Assembly: GCA_014879855.1 (NCBI GenBank)
Contig: JACSRH010000378.1
Span: forward strand, 8,404 to 72,403
DNA length: 64,000 nt
Reading direction: 5' to 3'
Source: Caldilineaceae bacterium
GTDB taxonomy: Bacteria; Chloroflexota; Anaerolineae; Caldilineales; Caldilineaceae
The notes below the pieces were generated by a model, which was not told the origin of the DNA, made no database searches, and was given only the letters and a program-made list of their open reading frames with translations. Below, in pieces: positions 35,879-44,206 of this stretch. The stretch's first letter is position 1. Each line of letters opens with the position of its first letter. The position numbers and the translations under genes are program-made.

Positions 35879-37276
35879 CTACTCCGTTGCCTTCGAAGCA
35901 CTGTGTGGAAGTTGACCGGCCAGAATGGCGGCCCATTGCATATCAATCTGGCGGTAGGCGGCCACCTGCTCTGACCCTCCAGCGAAATCGGCCAGCAGGT
36001 TCAGATAGGCAGCCTTTGTCTCATCGACTGCCGCAACAAAATCATACGGGCTAAACGATGCGGAAACAGGCGATGCGGCGCTTTCAGCCATCCACTCACC
36101 TTCCAGGTCGGCAAGCGAGCTGCCATAGATGCCGTGATAGTCACTGGTAGGGTAGAGGCGCGCCAAAGCCTCTACGCCGTAACGCCCGATCAAAAATTGC
36201 ACAAAGCAACCGGCTGCATAGTAATTCTCCAGATTGCGCAGATGACCTTGATAAGCCAGTTCCGCGGAAATCTGTGGCAAGACGCCTGCTTGCGCGTACG
36301 CCGCACAGAACTCACGCAACGACAGCAAAGCGCCCTCGCCGGCAAAGCTCAATCCAGCATAAACCGCCAGCCCTTCGCTAAGCATCACCGAACTGGGCGC
36401 GCCAAAGGTGTTCCAGGCGTACAGATGCGTCAGCTCGTGCGCAACGATATAGCGTTGCATGGCGCTTTCCATCCCGTTGTCCACCACGATCTGAAAGCGA
36501 CGATCACGCGAAAAGCTGTACCCGCGCAGCGCCTGATCCGGTGCGGCAAAGAGCGAACCCGCCGCGTATATGTCGAAGCGGCCAGCGAGCACGACGCCAA
36601 ACCGCTGCTCGTGATGCGCCAGAATCTGCGTCACAAGGCCCGCCAGATCGACCGGGGCGATGGCTGGCGGCGTGGCGGGATCATAATGCAGGGTGAAGCG
36701 CTCGCGTTCCAGCATGGCGGGATACGCTGCGTCGAGATCGCCACCCAGTACAGCGAACCGATACGGGGTGGCATCGACTGCGCTTTCATCCACTCGGTCG
36801 ATCAATTCCGGCGCCGGCAAAACCATTGCCTCCGACAGTATGACCTCTGATTCTTCCACCGGAATTTTCAGCGCCTGGCCCGGCAGGATCAGATCGCTGT
36901 CGAGCCTGTTGGTGGTGCGGATCGTATCAACTGTTGAATCAAAGCGGGCCGCGATGGCAAAGAGCGTATCTCCGGCGACAACGATGTATGTCACCTGGCT
37001 GGCAGCAATCACGTCTATGGTTGGAACTGGCGCTTCGACTGGGGTCGGCGTTGGTGGTGCCAGCGGTGTCGGCGGCTCGGCCATCGAAGATGCAGCCGTC
37101 GGCGCTGGCGGGAACGTTTGAGCAGGCGTCGGCGTGGGAAAGCGAACTGGCTCCACTGCACGCGGCAACGGCGAGTTGACCTGCGTGTTGCGGGTGGCGG
37201 CGTCCGTGGTGCAGCCGGCGAGGAGTAAAATCACCAAGAGCCACACCCAGAGCGTCAGCCAGCAGAATTTTGTCAT
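35879..37276 (-). CDS. LysM lipoprotein with HExxH metallopeptidase domain
   Basis: 465 residues from the ATG at 37276, which overlaps the previous stop (ATGA). The lipobox is LLLAGC at about residue 23. A LysM domain (about 95-140, YIVVAGDTLFAIAARF) binds cell wall. The C-terminal domain (about 190-465) carries AHELTHLYAWN with the third ligand in SEGLAVYAG, the layout of peptidase MA-type gluzincins. Lacks the shared TPD-TATA module of its neighbours. Probably an anchored zinc protease on the outer face; substrate unknown. Confidence 0.87.
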   Translation of the reverse strand: MTKFCWLTLWVWLLVILLLAGCTTDAATRNTQVNSPLPRAVEPVRFPTPTPAQTFPPAPTAASSMAEPPTPLAPPTPTPVEAPVPTIDVIAASQVTYIVVAGDTLFAIAARFDSTVDTIRTTNRLDSDLILPGQALKIPVEESEVILSEAMVLPAPELIDRVDESAVDATPYRFAVLGGDLDAAYPAMLERERFTLHYDPATPPAIAPVDLAGLVTQILAHHEQRFGVVLAGRFDIYAAGSLFAAPDQALRGYSFSRDRRFQIVVDNGMESAMQRYIVAHELTHLYAWNTFGAPSSVMLSEGLAVYAGLSFAGEGALLSLREFCAAYAQAGVLPQISAELAYQGHLRNLENYYAAGCFVQFLIGRYGVEALARLYPTSDYHGIYGSSLADLEGEWMAESAASPVSASFSPYDFVAAVDETKAAYLNLLADFAGGSEQVAAYRQIDMQWAAILAGQLPHSASKATE

Positions 37277-38664
37277 CGTGACCACACCGGCCCCCAGGGC
37301 GTATCACCGCTCAACAAAGTTCGACGTTGTCCCCCAGTTGCATCCACCAGCTCAACACCCTGCCGCGAATTGAAGGCGATCCACCCAGTCGCCGACCAGG
37401 TTGCCCGACCGGCGCCCTCACCTGTCACCAGAAGCCGCGGCTCGCCTCCTTGGGCAGAAACAATCCAGAGCGTAGCCGCATCGGTGGTGGTTGGCCCTGT
37501 CGTCGTGTGATAGATGATCGTCTGACTATCGGGCGACCACGCCGGAAAGCGACAGTTCTCATAACAGTCCGTAATCTGGCGGGTGGCGCCGCTGGCAAAT
37601 TCATACACGTAAATCTCCCACCCACCGCTGCGATCCGACATGAAGGCCAGCCTGGCGCCGTCAGGCGACCAAGCTGGCGCGCGCCCCTGTACACCCAGGT
37701 AATTCTCGCTGCCATCGGCAAGACTCAGCACCCACAATTCGCCATCGACGTTGTAAGCCTGCGTCATACAGTTGCGGCGGTAGACCAGTTGCCGGCCATC
37801 GGGTGAGCTGTCCGGCTCGCGCTCATCGCATGGTGAGGTCGTCAACTGCTGCACCGCGCCGCGTTCAATGTCCACTGCGTAGAGATCATAGGTCCCGGCA
37901 CAGTCGCTATGATAGAACAACAATTTGCCACCCGGCGCCCAGCCTGGCTCGGCCTCATCACAACTGCGGTTGGCCACGGTGCGATCCAATCCACTTGTCA
38001 TGTCTAGCACATGGATATCTGAGTCGCGCACATCCCCATAAATATAGGCCAGGCGCAGCGGCGTTTCAGAGAGCGGCGTCGCCGTCGGCTGCAGTGTGGG
38101 AGAGGGACGCGGTGTGAGAGAAGGTCGCGGCGTCGAGGTTGCCGTCGGCGCCTGTGCAGTGAGCGTGGCTGCGACGGCTGCCGCCATCTGCGCTGCCTGC
38201 GCCTCCTGCGTTGCCCGGGCAGCAAGCGTTGCGGCCACACCGGTGGCGAGCGTCGCGGCCTGGTTCGTCGCCGTAGCCGCCAAATCGGGCGTTGGTGTGG
38301 CAGTCGGCATGGACGTCACTGTCGGTGTGGCGGTGGCAGTGGGTGTGCTCGTCGCTGTGTGCGTTGAAGTCGCCGGCGCTTCCGCAACAGGTAGTGGGTC
38401 TGCCGGCGTTACATCCTGCGCCGAAGCCGATGTGTTGGCTGGCTGCTCAGTCACTGCCGGGCTTGCACCCACCTCATCAGTTCCTGTGTCTTGCTGTAGA
38501 CTTGCCTCGATGGTCTCCTGTGCATGGATTGCCATCAGATCGGGCGTCGCTGTAGAGAAGGGCAGCGTAGCTGGCGCACCTTGATGGCAGCCAGTCAGCG
38601 CGCCTGTCCAGACGAGCAACAGGATCGGTGTCATCCATCGTATGCGGACATGCCAATTATTCAT
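37273..38664 (-). CDS. Modular lipoprotein with TolB/WD40-like propeller
   Basis: 463 residues. The ATG at 38664 overlaps the previous stop (ATGA); the longer open frame upstream is out of place. The lipobox is ALTGC at about residue 21. It has the shared module TPDLMAIHAQETIEASLQQD, a Thr/Pro linker and two helical repeats (TLATGVAATLAARATQEAQ, MAAAVAATLTAQAP). Residues about 210-463 are PD40/TolB-like beta-propeller blades with GWAPGGKLLFYHSD, DSSPDGRQLVY, AWSPDGARLAFMSDRSG and AWSPDSQTIIYH. Propellers of this type bind proteins or glycans; no enzyme site is seen. Confidence 0.87.
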   Translation of the reverse strand: MNNWHVRIRWMTPILLLVWTGALTGCHQGAPATLPFSTATPDLMAIHAQETIEASLQQDTGTDEVGASPAVTEQPANTSASAQDVTPADPLPVAEAPATSTHTATSTPTATATPTVTSMPTATPTPDLAATATNQAATLATGVAATLAARATQEAQAAQMAAAVAATLTAQAPTATSTPRPSLTPRPSPTLQPTATPLSETPLRLAYIYGDVRDSDIHVLDMTSGLDRTVANRSCDEAEPGWAPGGKLLFYHSDCAGTYDLYAVDIERGAVQQLTTSPCDEREPDSSPDGRQLVYRRNCMTQAYNVDGELWVLSLADGSENYLGVQGRAPAWSPDGARLAFMSDRSGGWEIYVYEFASGATRQITDCYENCRFPAWSPDSQTIIYHTTTGPTTTDAATLWIVSAQGGEPRLLVTGEGAGRATWSATGWIAFNSRQGVELVDATGGQRRTLLSGDTPWGPVWSR

Positions 38665-39734
38665 GGCCACAGAAAACTCTCGCGATTGACAGCGCCGATG
38701 ACGCCGTTGACATTGTCCACCCAGACGTGCGATTCCTCGCTGCGTGTAAAAAAGTTGTACAGCCCATGCTGTTGGTTGTCGACCAGTGCGCCCTGTCGTC
38801 CCTGGATCAGCCGGATCACCAGTTGACGGAACGGTGAAAGGGTTGCCCGATTCGGATCGCTGCGATAGGCGTCCAGTCTGCCTGGTCCCACATCCTTGGC
38901 AAGCCAGTCGCCCCACACCTGATTGACGAGTGCATTGACCCGGTCGCCAGTATCGCCGCGCCGCAGGGCGTCTGCCATCGTACGCGTGGTGATGCCAAGA
39001 TTGGGCAACTGAAACTCGTCGAGATGGTCGATCAATGCCTCAATCAACCGGTCGCGTTCGGCTGGATAGGTTGCCGGCGCCCAGGATTGTTGCGCACGTT
39101 GGCGTAGGTTCGCCGCCAGGTCAGCATAGGGTGAGACGACAATGGGAGCGGTCGTCGGCGTATTTGTCCCAGTCGCAGTCGGTCTTGGCGTTGGCGTCGG
39201 CTGGGCAGTCAAAGTCGCTGCCACCGCCGTCCCCAGCAGCGCTCCCTGGGTGGCGGCGAAATTGGGCGTGGAGGTTGGCGTCGCCTGTGCCGTCAATGTC
39301 GCTGCCACCGCCGTCTCCATGACGGCACGCTGCGTTGCCTCCCATTGGGGCGTTGGCGATGGTGTCACCTGTGCCGTCAAGGTGGCTGCAATCGCTGTCT
39401 CCAAGACGCTGGCCTGAACTGTGGCCGTGGCTCCATCGTCGGGCGTCGGCGTCGGACTGAGTGTTGAGGTCGCGGCAGGCGAGGGCATCACCGTCGGGGA
39501 AGGTGTGGCCATGTCCGGTTCTGCCATATCCGGCGTCACATCAGGTGGGCGAGCCGTCGGCGTTTCAGGGTTACCGCCCAACAGAACCGCGTCAATCGTC
39601 TGCCGCGCGGTGACCAGTGCGACATCCGGCGTGGACGTGGCGCGCGATTCGGGGGCGCTAAAGCATCCAGCAGTGAGCAACGTAGCTATTGCCAGCACAA
39701 CCGCTTTGTTTGGAGAGGAAAACCGCATGTCCAT
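38661..39734 (-). CDS. Modular lipoprotein with unknown helical C-terminal domain
   Basis: 357 residues. The lipobox is LLTAGC at about residue 24. The shared module is TPDVALVTARQTIDAVLLGG. Three tandem helical repeats follow (VLETAIAATLTAQVTPSPTP, VMETAVAATLTAQATPTSTP, LLGTAVAATLTAQPTPTPRP). The C-terminal 170 residues contain RDRLIEALIDHLDEFQLP and RQLVIRLIQGRQGALVDNQ and match no family I know. First lipoprotein after the kinase gene, 21 bases below it. Start could be the ATG at 39734 or 39728. Confidence 0.8.
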   Translation of the reverse strand: MDMRFSSPNKAVVLAIATLLTAGCFSAPESRATSTPDVALVTARQTIDAVLLGGNPETPTARPPDVTPDMAEPDMATPSPTVMPSPAATSTLSPTPTPDDGATATVQASVLETAIAATLTAQVTPSPTPQWEATQRAVMETAVAATLTAQATPTSTPNFAATQGALLGTAVAATLTAQPTPTPRPTATGTNTPTTAPIVVSPYADLAANLRQRAQQSWAPATYPAERDRLIEALIDHLDEFQLPNLGITTRTMADALRRGDTGDRVNALVNQVWGDWLAKDVGPGRLDAYRSDPNRATLSPFRQLVIRLIQGRQGALVDNQQHGLYNFFTRSEESHVWVDNVNGVIGAVNRESFLWP

Positions 39735-39755
39735 GCTCTTTGTCTCTGCTATGCT

Positions 39756-42158
39756 CTACTCGATCCAGAGATCGAGCAACTCGGGTGCGAAACCATGCAA
39801 TGTGCGTGTTTGCTTAGAGACGCGGATCGTGATCGCGCTCTCCTGGCCGGCAAAGCAGCCGAAGCGCGGCGCATCCACGGCCAGCCAGCCCACCAACGAA
39901 ACCACCTGCCCGTAGAGATAGCCGCGACCCGTGTTCTTGATGCGCAAAGTTACCTGCTGCGGGCCGTGCCACCACGGCATCATCCAGCGCGCGTCTGGCA
40001 TGATTCCCAGGCCAAGCTGCCGTTCGACCTCGCGCCAGTTGGTGGTGAATGCTGGCGCTTCGGCGCCCAATGCCCGCAATGCCTGCTCCAACCCGGCATT
40101 GATGTTACGATCGGCGCTGGCTTGCTGTACTTTGCTCAGCACCGTTGGCCATGATTCAACGGTGCGCCGGAGCCAACTGCTCTTGGTAGGCTCGCCCAGG
40201 TAGCGTGCGGCAGCAAAGAGTTCACCGCTGCCCAGCAACTGGATGGCTTGGAGCCAATGGCGGTCACACCAGTTGATCAGTTCTTTGACATCCTGGATCG
40301 GCGTCGAGTCCACGCTGGGGTAAAAGGGCCCATCCATCGCGATGGTGACCTGCACGGTGGCGCCGCCTTCTGCGCCGGCATCCACGGTCAGTTCGCCGCT
40401 GTACCGCCCGCGCGTACTCACTTCCTGCAACCTGAGATGAAGCGGGACTGTCTGGCGACCGTGACTGGGTACGTTGACGGAGAAAGTTTGCGGTTGTAGC
40501 CAGGGCGCCGATGACTGAATCCCAGCGGTCAGGACGCCGATGCCATCGTTGGCGATATGAATCGAGCGCGCCGGCGTCTGGCCAAAATGCACCTCGCCAA
40601 AATCGACTTGCAGCGGCTGGACATTCAGCCGTGGCGCGGCCGTGACATTGACGGTGCAGAGCAGCGTGCTATCACCGCCATTGCTCTTGATCTGAATCGG
40701 CGCCACATGCGACTTGCCGCTGCGGCTGCCCGCAAGCAGCGATGCATCGACGGTTACCTTGACCTGATGCGCCGTCCCGCCCGCTCCGCGGATCGACTTG
40801 GGCTGCACCGAAATCCACGGCTCTGTGCACGCAAGCACCGCAGAGAGGTAGCCTTGACCCGTGTTCACAATCTGGAATGCCAGCTCGCCCGAAGCACCTT
40901 GTTCCACTGTGAGGGCTGAAAGCTGACCAGGCTGCACAACGACCTGCGCTGGCTGCCGCTGCGGCGCAACTTGGCGCAGAAAGGCATCAAGTTGCAGATT
41001 GGGATCTTGCGCGTGTTGGGTGCGTGCTACCTTTAAGGCGACAAGCCACTGTTGGCCCGGAGCGCCTTGCGCCTGAAGCCATTGGTCGATCTTGCTGGTC
41101 ATCAATTGATTGACAACGTCAGCCCAGGCTTGATCGCATGCCTGAATCAGATCGTCGATGCGCTGGATCTGCATCCCAGCCAGAATCAGCGGCTGCGCCT
41201 GCAGTGGTGCGCCGCACTTGAGGCAGAAACGCGCCGTCGCCTGGTTGGCCGCGCCGCAGGCAGGACAAGCAACCGCCGCCGCGACCGGTTTTCCCTGCAA
41301 GGCGGCCAGCATATCCGTTGCGCTTTGATAGCGCCGTGAGACATCGATCTCCATCGCGCGCAGGATCACTTCTTCGACTCGCTGGCTGAGCTTTGGGTTA
41401 AGCTGGCGAGGCAGCAGCAGATGCTGCGTTCCGCTGATGCGCGCCGGCGCTTCGACCGGTGTCACCGCAGTCAGCAAGGCGTACATCGTCGCGCCGGTGG
41501 CGTAAACATCCGTGAAGCGATCGGTTTTGCCGGCCTGTGCGTACTGTTCCGGCGGGGCAAAGCCTGCGCTGGCCGCAGCCGCACCGCGCTGTGTCTTCGT
41601 GCCCGACCCGCCGATCTTGGCGATGCCGACATCGATGATCTTGATCTGTTTGTTGCCCGGCAGGAGCATGATGTTCGCCGGTTTGATGTCGCGATGGATG
41701 ATGCCGCGCTGGTGGGCGTGGTCAAGCGCTTCAAGCAACTGGGCGACCCATGCCGTCACCTCGTTCTCTGCAAACGGCCCTTGCCGCCGGTTGATTCGCT
41801 CTTCCAGCAAGTGTTCGAGCGTGTTGCCGGGCACGAACTCCATGACGGCGAAGGAGTAGTCCGGATCGGCTGGAGTGGTTGCGCCCGGCAGCCGTTCCGT
41901 GAACTCTTCATAGATTTTGGGGAAATGGGATGAGTTCGGCGCCAGCATCTTGAGTACGGCCAGCTCATGGCCGAACTGCATGACCGCCTCGGTCGTCGTT
42001 TCGGTGCACTGTTTGACGGCAAATTGCTGCCCCTGGCGATCACGCGCCAGATAGACGTAGCCAAAGCCGCCCCCACCGAGCAGACGGTCAATCGTATAGC
42101 GGTTACGCAGCAACGAGGCGCCGGCCGGCAATGGAGACACACGGTTAGGTGTAGGCAT
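39756..42158 (-). CDS. Soluble Ser/Thr kinase with zinc ribbon and Ig-like repeats
   Basis: 800 residues, no transmembrane segment. The kinase is at the N terminus (20-300): GGGGFGYVYLARD, the FAVKQC lysine, IIHRDIKPANIMLL, then IIDVGIAKIG, so DFG is DVG. A zinc ribbon (CPACGAA...CLKCG) follows the kinase. Residues about 400-640 hold Ig-like repeats with LNVQPLQVDFGEVHFG, close to the ASH/Hydin pattern; a further beta-rich C terminus (650-800) repeats the pattern. GGAGG precedes the ATG. Together with the PP2C gene immediately upstream it starts the long kinase-lipoprotein run. Confidence 0.9.
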   Translation of the reverse strand: MPTPNRVSPLPAGASLLRNRYTIDRLLGGGGFGYVYLARDRQGQQFAVKQCTETTTEAVMQFGHELAVLKMLAPNSSHFPKIYEEFTERLPGATTPADPDYSFAVMEFVPGNTLEHLLEERINRRQGPFAENEVTAWVAQLLEALDHAHQRGIIHRDIKPANIMLLPGNKQIKIIDVGIAKIGGSGTKTQRGAAAASAGFAPPEQYAQAGKTDRFTDVYATGATMYALLTAVTPVEAPARISGTQHLLLPRQLNPKLSQRVEEVILRAMEIDVSRRYQSATDMLAALQGKPVAAAVACPACGAANQATARFCLKCGAPLQAQPLILAGMQIQRIDDLIQACDQAWADVVNQLMTSKIDQWLQAQGAPGQQWLVALKVARTQHAQDPNLQLDAFLRQVAPQRQPAQVVVQPGQLSALTVEQGASGELAFQIVNTGQGYLSAVLACTEPWISVQPKSIRGAGGTAHQVKVTVDASLLAGSRSGKSHVAPIQIKSNGGDSTLLCTVNVTAAPRLNVQPLQVDFGEVHFGQTPARSIHIANDGIGVLTAGIQSSAPWLQPQTFSVNVPSHGRQTVPLHLRLQEVSTRGRYSGELTVDAGAEGGATVQVTIAMDGPFYPSVDSTPIQDVKELINWCDRHWLQAIQLLGSGELFAAARYLGEPTKSSWLRRTVESWPTVLSKVQQASADRNINAGLEQALRALGAEAPAFTTNWREVERQLGLGIMPDARWMMPWWHGPQQVTLRIKNTGRGYLYGQVVSLVGWLAVDAPRFGCFAGQESAITIRVSKQTRTLHGFAPELLDLWIE

Positions 42159-42179
42159 CGATCCAACCCTCCTGCTTCA

Positions 42180-43076
42180 TCACGCGACAGCGCCGATGTG
42201 GGCGAGCACCACGCTGATGTTGTCCTCGCCGCCAGCGCGATTGGCAGCGTCGATGAGCACGGCAGCCAGATCCGGCAAATCGCCATGCGCCAACAGATGC
42301 CGGGCGATCTCCACATCCGGCAGCATATCCCACAGTCCATCGCTGCACAGCAACAGCGTGTCGCCTGCTTCCAGGCGATGCTCGGATAGATCAGCCTTAG
42401 CGGCAGCCGTGGTTCCGCCAAGGTAGCGGTACAACTGGTGTGCCGCCGGGTGGGCGCGGGCTTCGTCGGCAGCAAGCACACCGGCGGCGACCAGCGCGGC
42501 CGCACCCGAATGGTCATGGGTCAACTGGCGCAGTTGTGCCTGACGCCAGAGGTAAGCGCGGCTATCGCCGACGTGCGCCAGATAGAGCGTTCGCCCGACG
42601 AGCACTGCCAGGATAAAGGTGCAGCCAGCATCGTCGAGCGCATCAATCGCAGCGGCGGCGTTGCGCACTGCCGCGTGTGCGACCTGCACCGTCTGTTCGA
42701 GCACCGGCATCAGCTCGCCGCCGTTGCTCTGGTCAACGCTGTCCGCCAGAGCCGATACTGCATCGAAAGGCTGCGACGCATCTGCACCCGCGGCTTCGTC
42801 TTCTTCCGGCAGGCGCAGGGTCGGGACCGGCTGGAGCTTGCTGAGCCACGGGCGCATTTCGGCGACTGCAGCCACAACCGCCGCGCGGCTGGCGATATCG
42901 CCCCCGCGCTGACCGCCCATGCCGTCGGCGACTAGCAGCAGCGCCACCGGCTGGCCGAGAATACGCTCCACCAGACAACTATCCTCCTGCCGTGCGCGCA
43001 CGCGTCCCTGGTCTTGCTGCGACGCAATCGTGATGTCGCCCGTCTCGATTGTTCCCAAGATAATGGTTTCGGCCAT
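42180..43076 (-). CDS. PP2C-family protein phosphatase
   Basis: 298 residues, a PP2C domain with little else. Motifs: RARQEDS, LLLVADGMGGQRGGD, HVGDSRAYLW, LLLCSDGLWDML and GGEDNISVVLAHIG. These give the metal aspartates of the binuclear centre. A 40-residue acidic/alanine insertion lies between the first two blocks. AGGAGGGG precedes the ATG. It is the first gene of the run, 21 bases before a kinase, and probably reverses that kinase's phosphorylation. Region 43077-43148 upstream shows no gene. Confidence 0.92.
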   Translation of the reverse strand: MAETIILGTIETGDITIASQQDQGRVRARQEDSCLVERILGQPVALLLVADGMGGQRGGDIASRAAVVAAVAEMRPWLSKLQPVPTLRLPEEDEAAGADASQPFDAVSALADSVDQSNGGELMPVLEQTVQVAHAAVRNAAAAIDALDDAGCTFILAVLVGRTLYLAHVGDSRAYLWRQAQLRQLTHDHSGAAALVAAGVLAADEARAHPAAHQLYRYLGGTTAAAKADLSEHRLEAGDTLLLCSDGLWDMLPDVEIARHLLAHGDLPDLAAVLIDAANRAGGEDNISVVLAHIGAVA

Positions 43077-43148
43077 TTTGCAGCCCCTCCTATCCAGCCA
43101 TCGCTGTGGTTCAGCTTTGTTAAGAACCTATTGGAAAAACGCCCAGTT

Positions 43149-43251
43149 TGACGCAGAGGCGCCGGGGGGCGCAGAGCAAACGCAAAGCAAACAGCCCACT
43201 ACGTTTCCCGTTTTTCTCTGCGCATCTCTGCCTCTTTGCGCCTCTGCGTCA
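43149..43251. repeat. Dispersed 'CTCTGCGCCTCTGCGTC' palindromic repeat
   Basis: Perfect 13-bp outer arms TGACGCAGAGGCG (43149-43161) and CGCCTCTGCGTCA (43239-43251), with partly complementary inner arms (GCGCAGAG / CTCTGCGCATCTCTG). It forms a long hairpin between the FHA operon and the PP2C gene. A fragment of the same element is at 59284-59318. It may also act as a terminator for the FHA genes upstream. Confidence 0.8.
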
Positions 43252-43266
43252 GAGATACTACGTGGT

Positions 43267-44205
43267 TTACTTGACGACCTGGCTCATGGCATCGGTCGTG
43301 TAGTTGTAGATATGGCTGGCAAAAACCGTACCCTGGTCGACGCGCCCCCAGATCGCGATCAGGTCGCCTTCCTCAACAATCGTGCGGGCGTCGCCGACAA
43401 TTGTCACCGCCACATGCCGCCCTTTGTCCAGGTCATCCAGCCGCATCGTCGTCACCAGGATCTGGTTTTTGCCGACGGCAAACGGAATAAAGGCCAGCAC
43501 CGGATTGATCAGCCCCAGGCCAACGGCTAACGCAGCTTTGCCCAGCTTGCCATCGCGCTCAACCGCGATCGGGCCGCGGATCGACAACACATACCCCTCC
43601 GCGTCAGGCGGCTTCGGCCAGGCATGGCGCATCGGAATGCTCTTGCCGGCGCCGGCAGAGGTCAGCGCCGATTGGGTTGCCCCGCTTGGGGTAATCGTCG
43701 TCGTCGCCGGCAACGCCGCGCCAGAAGCGGCAAGGCGCGGATGCGCCGGATCGTAGAGCACGTAATCCGCCGAGGCGCCAAAGCGGACGTGGTCCATGTG
43801 GAAGATGGCTGCTATGGTTACCACTTGCTGATCGTTGACAAAGGTGCCGTTACGGCTCCCCAGATCCTTAACCGCCCAGCCTCCGGCTGCAGCCACGACC
43901 GTCGCGTGGCGCCGCGAGACATCGTCGACATCTATGCATAGCTCACAAGCCGGTTCGCGCCCAACGATCATCTGGTCGGTCACGGCCACTTGTTGCCCGT
44001 TGATGTTGACCAGGCGAGCGGCTACAGTCGGCGCAGGTGGGGCTGGAACCGGCAGATTAGGTGATGGATTTGATGGTGGCAGTGTTCCAGGCTGATTGGG
44101 TAGCGGCGACAAAGCCCCAGCGCCAGCCAGATTGCGCGTGCCACACACCGAGCAGAATTTGGCGCCTGGCTTTAATGGACTGCCACACTGGTTGCAGATT
44201 GCCAC
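43267..44205 (-). CDS. Zinc ribbon-FHA protein with OB-like C-terminus
   Basis: 312 residues from the GTG at 44205, which follows the previous stop by one base and has GAGG six bases upstream. The ribbon ICNQCGSPLKPGAKFCSVCG opens the protein. A Pro-rich linker leads to a canonical FHA domain (about 90-165: IVGREPACELCIDVDDVSRRH, LGSRNGTFVND). The C-terminal 110 residues include two hydrophobic stretches (ALAVGLGLINPVLAFIPFAV) flanked by beta strands, perhaps an OB-like or membrane-associated domain. Reads phosphothreonine marks from neighbouring kinases (inference). Confidence 0.87.
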   Translation of the reverse strand: MAICNQCGSPLKPGAKFCSVCGTRNLAGAGALSPLPNQPGTLPPSNPSPNLPVPAPPAPTVAARLVNINGQQVAVTDQMIVGREPACELCIDVDDVSRRHATVVAAAGGWAVKDLGSRNGTFVNDQQVVTIAAIFHMDHVRFGASADYVLYDPAHPRLAASGAALPATTTITPSGATQSALTSAGAGKSIPMRHAWPKPPDAEGYVLSIRGPIAVERDGKLGKAALAVGLGLINPVLAFIPFAVGKNQILVTTMRLDDLDKGRHVAVTIVGDARTIVEEGDLIAIWGRVDQGTVFASHIYNYTTDAMSQVVK

Positions 44206-44206
44206 G

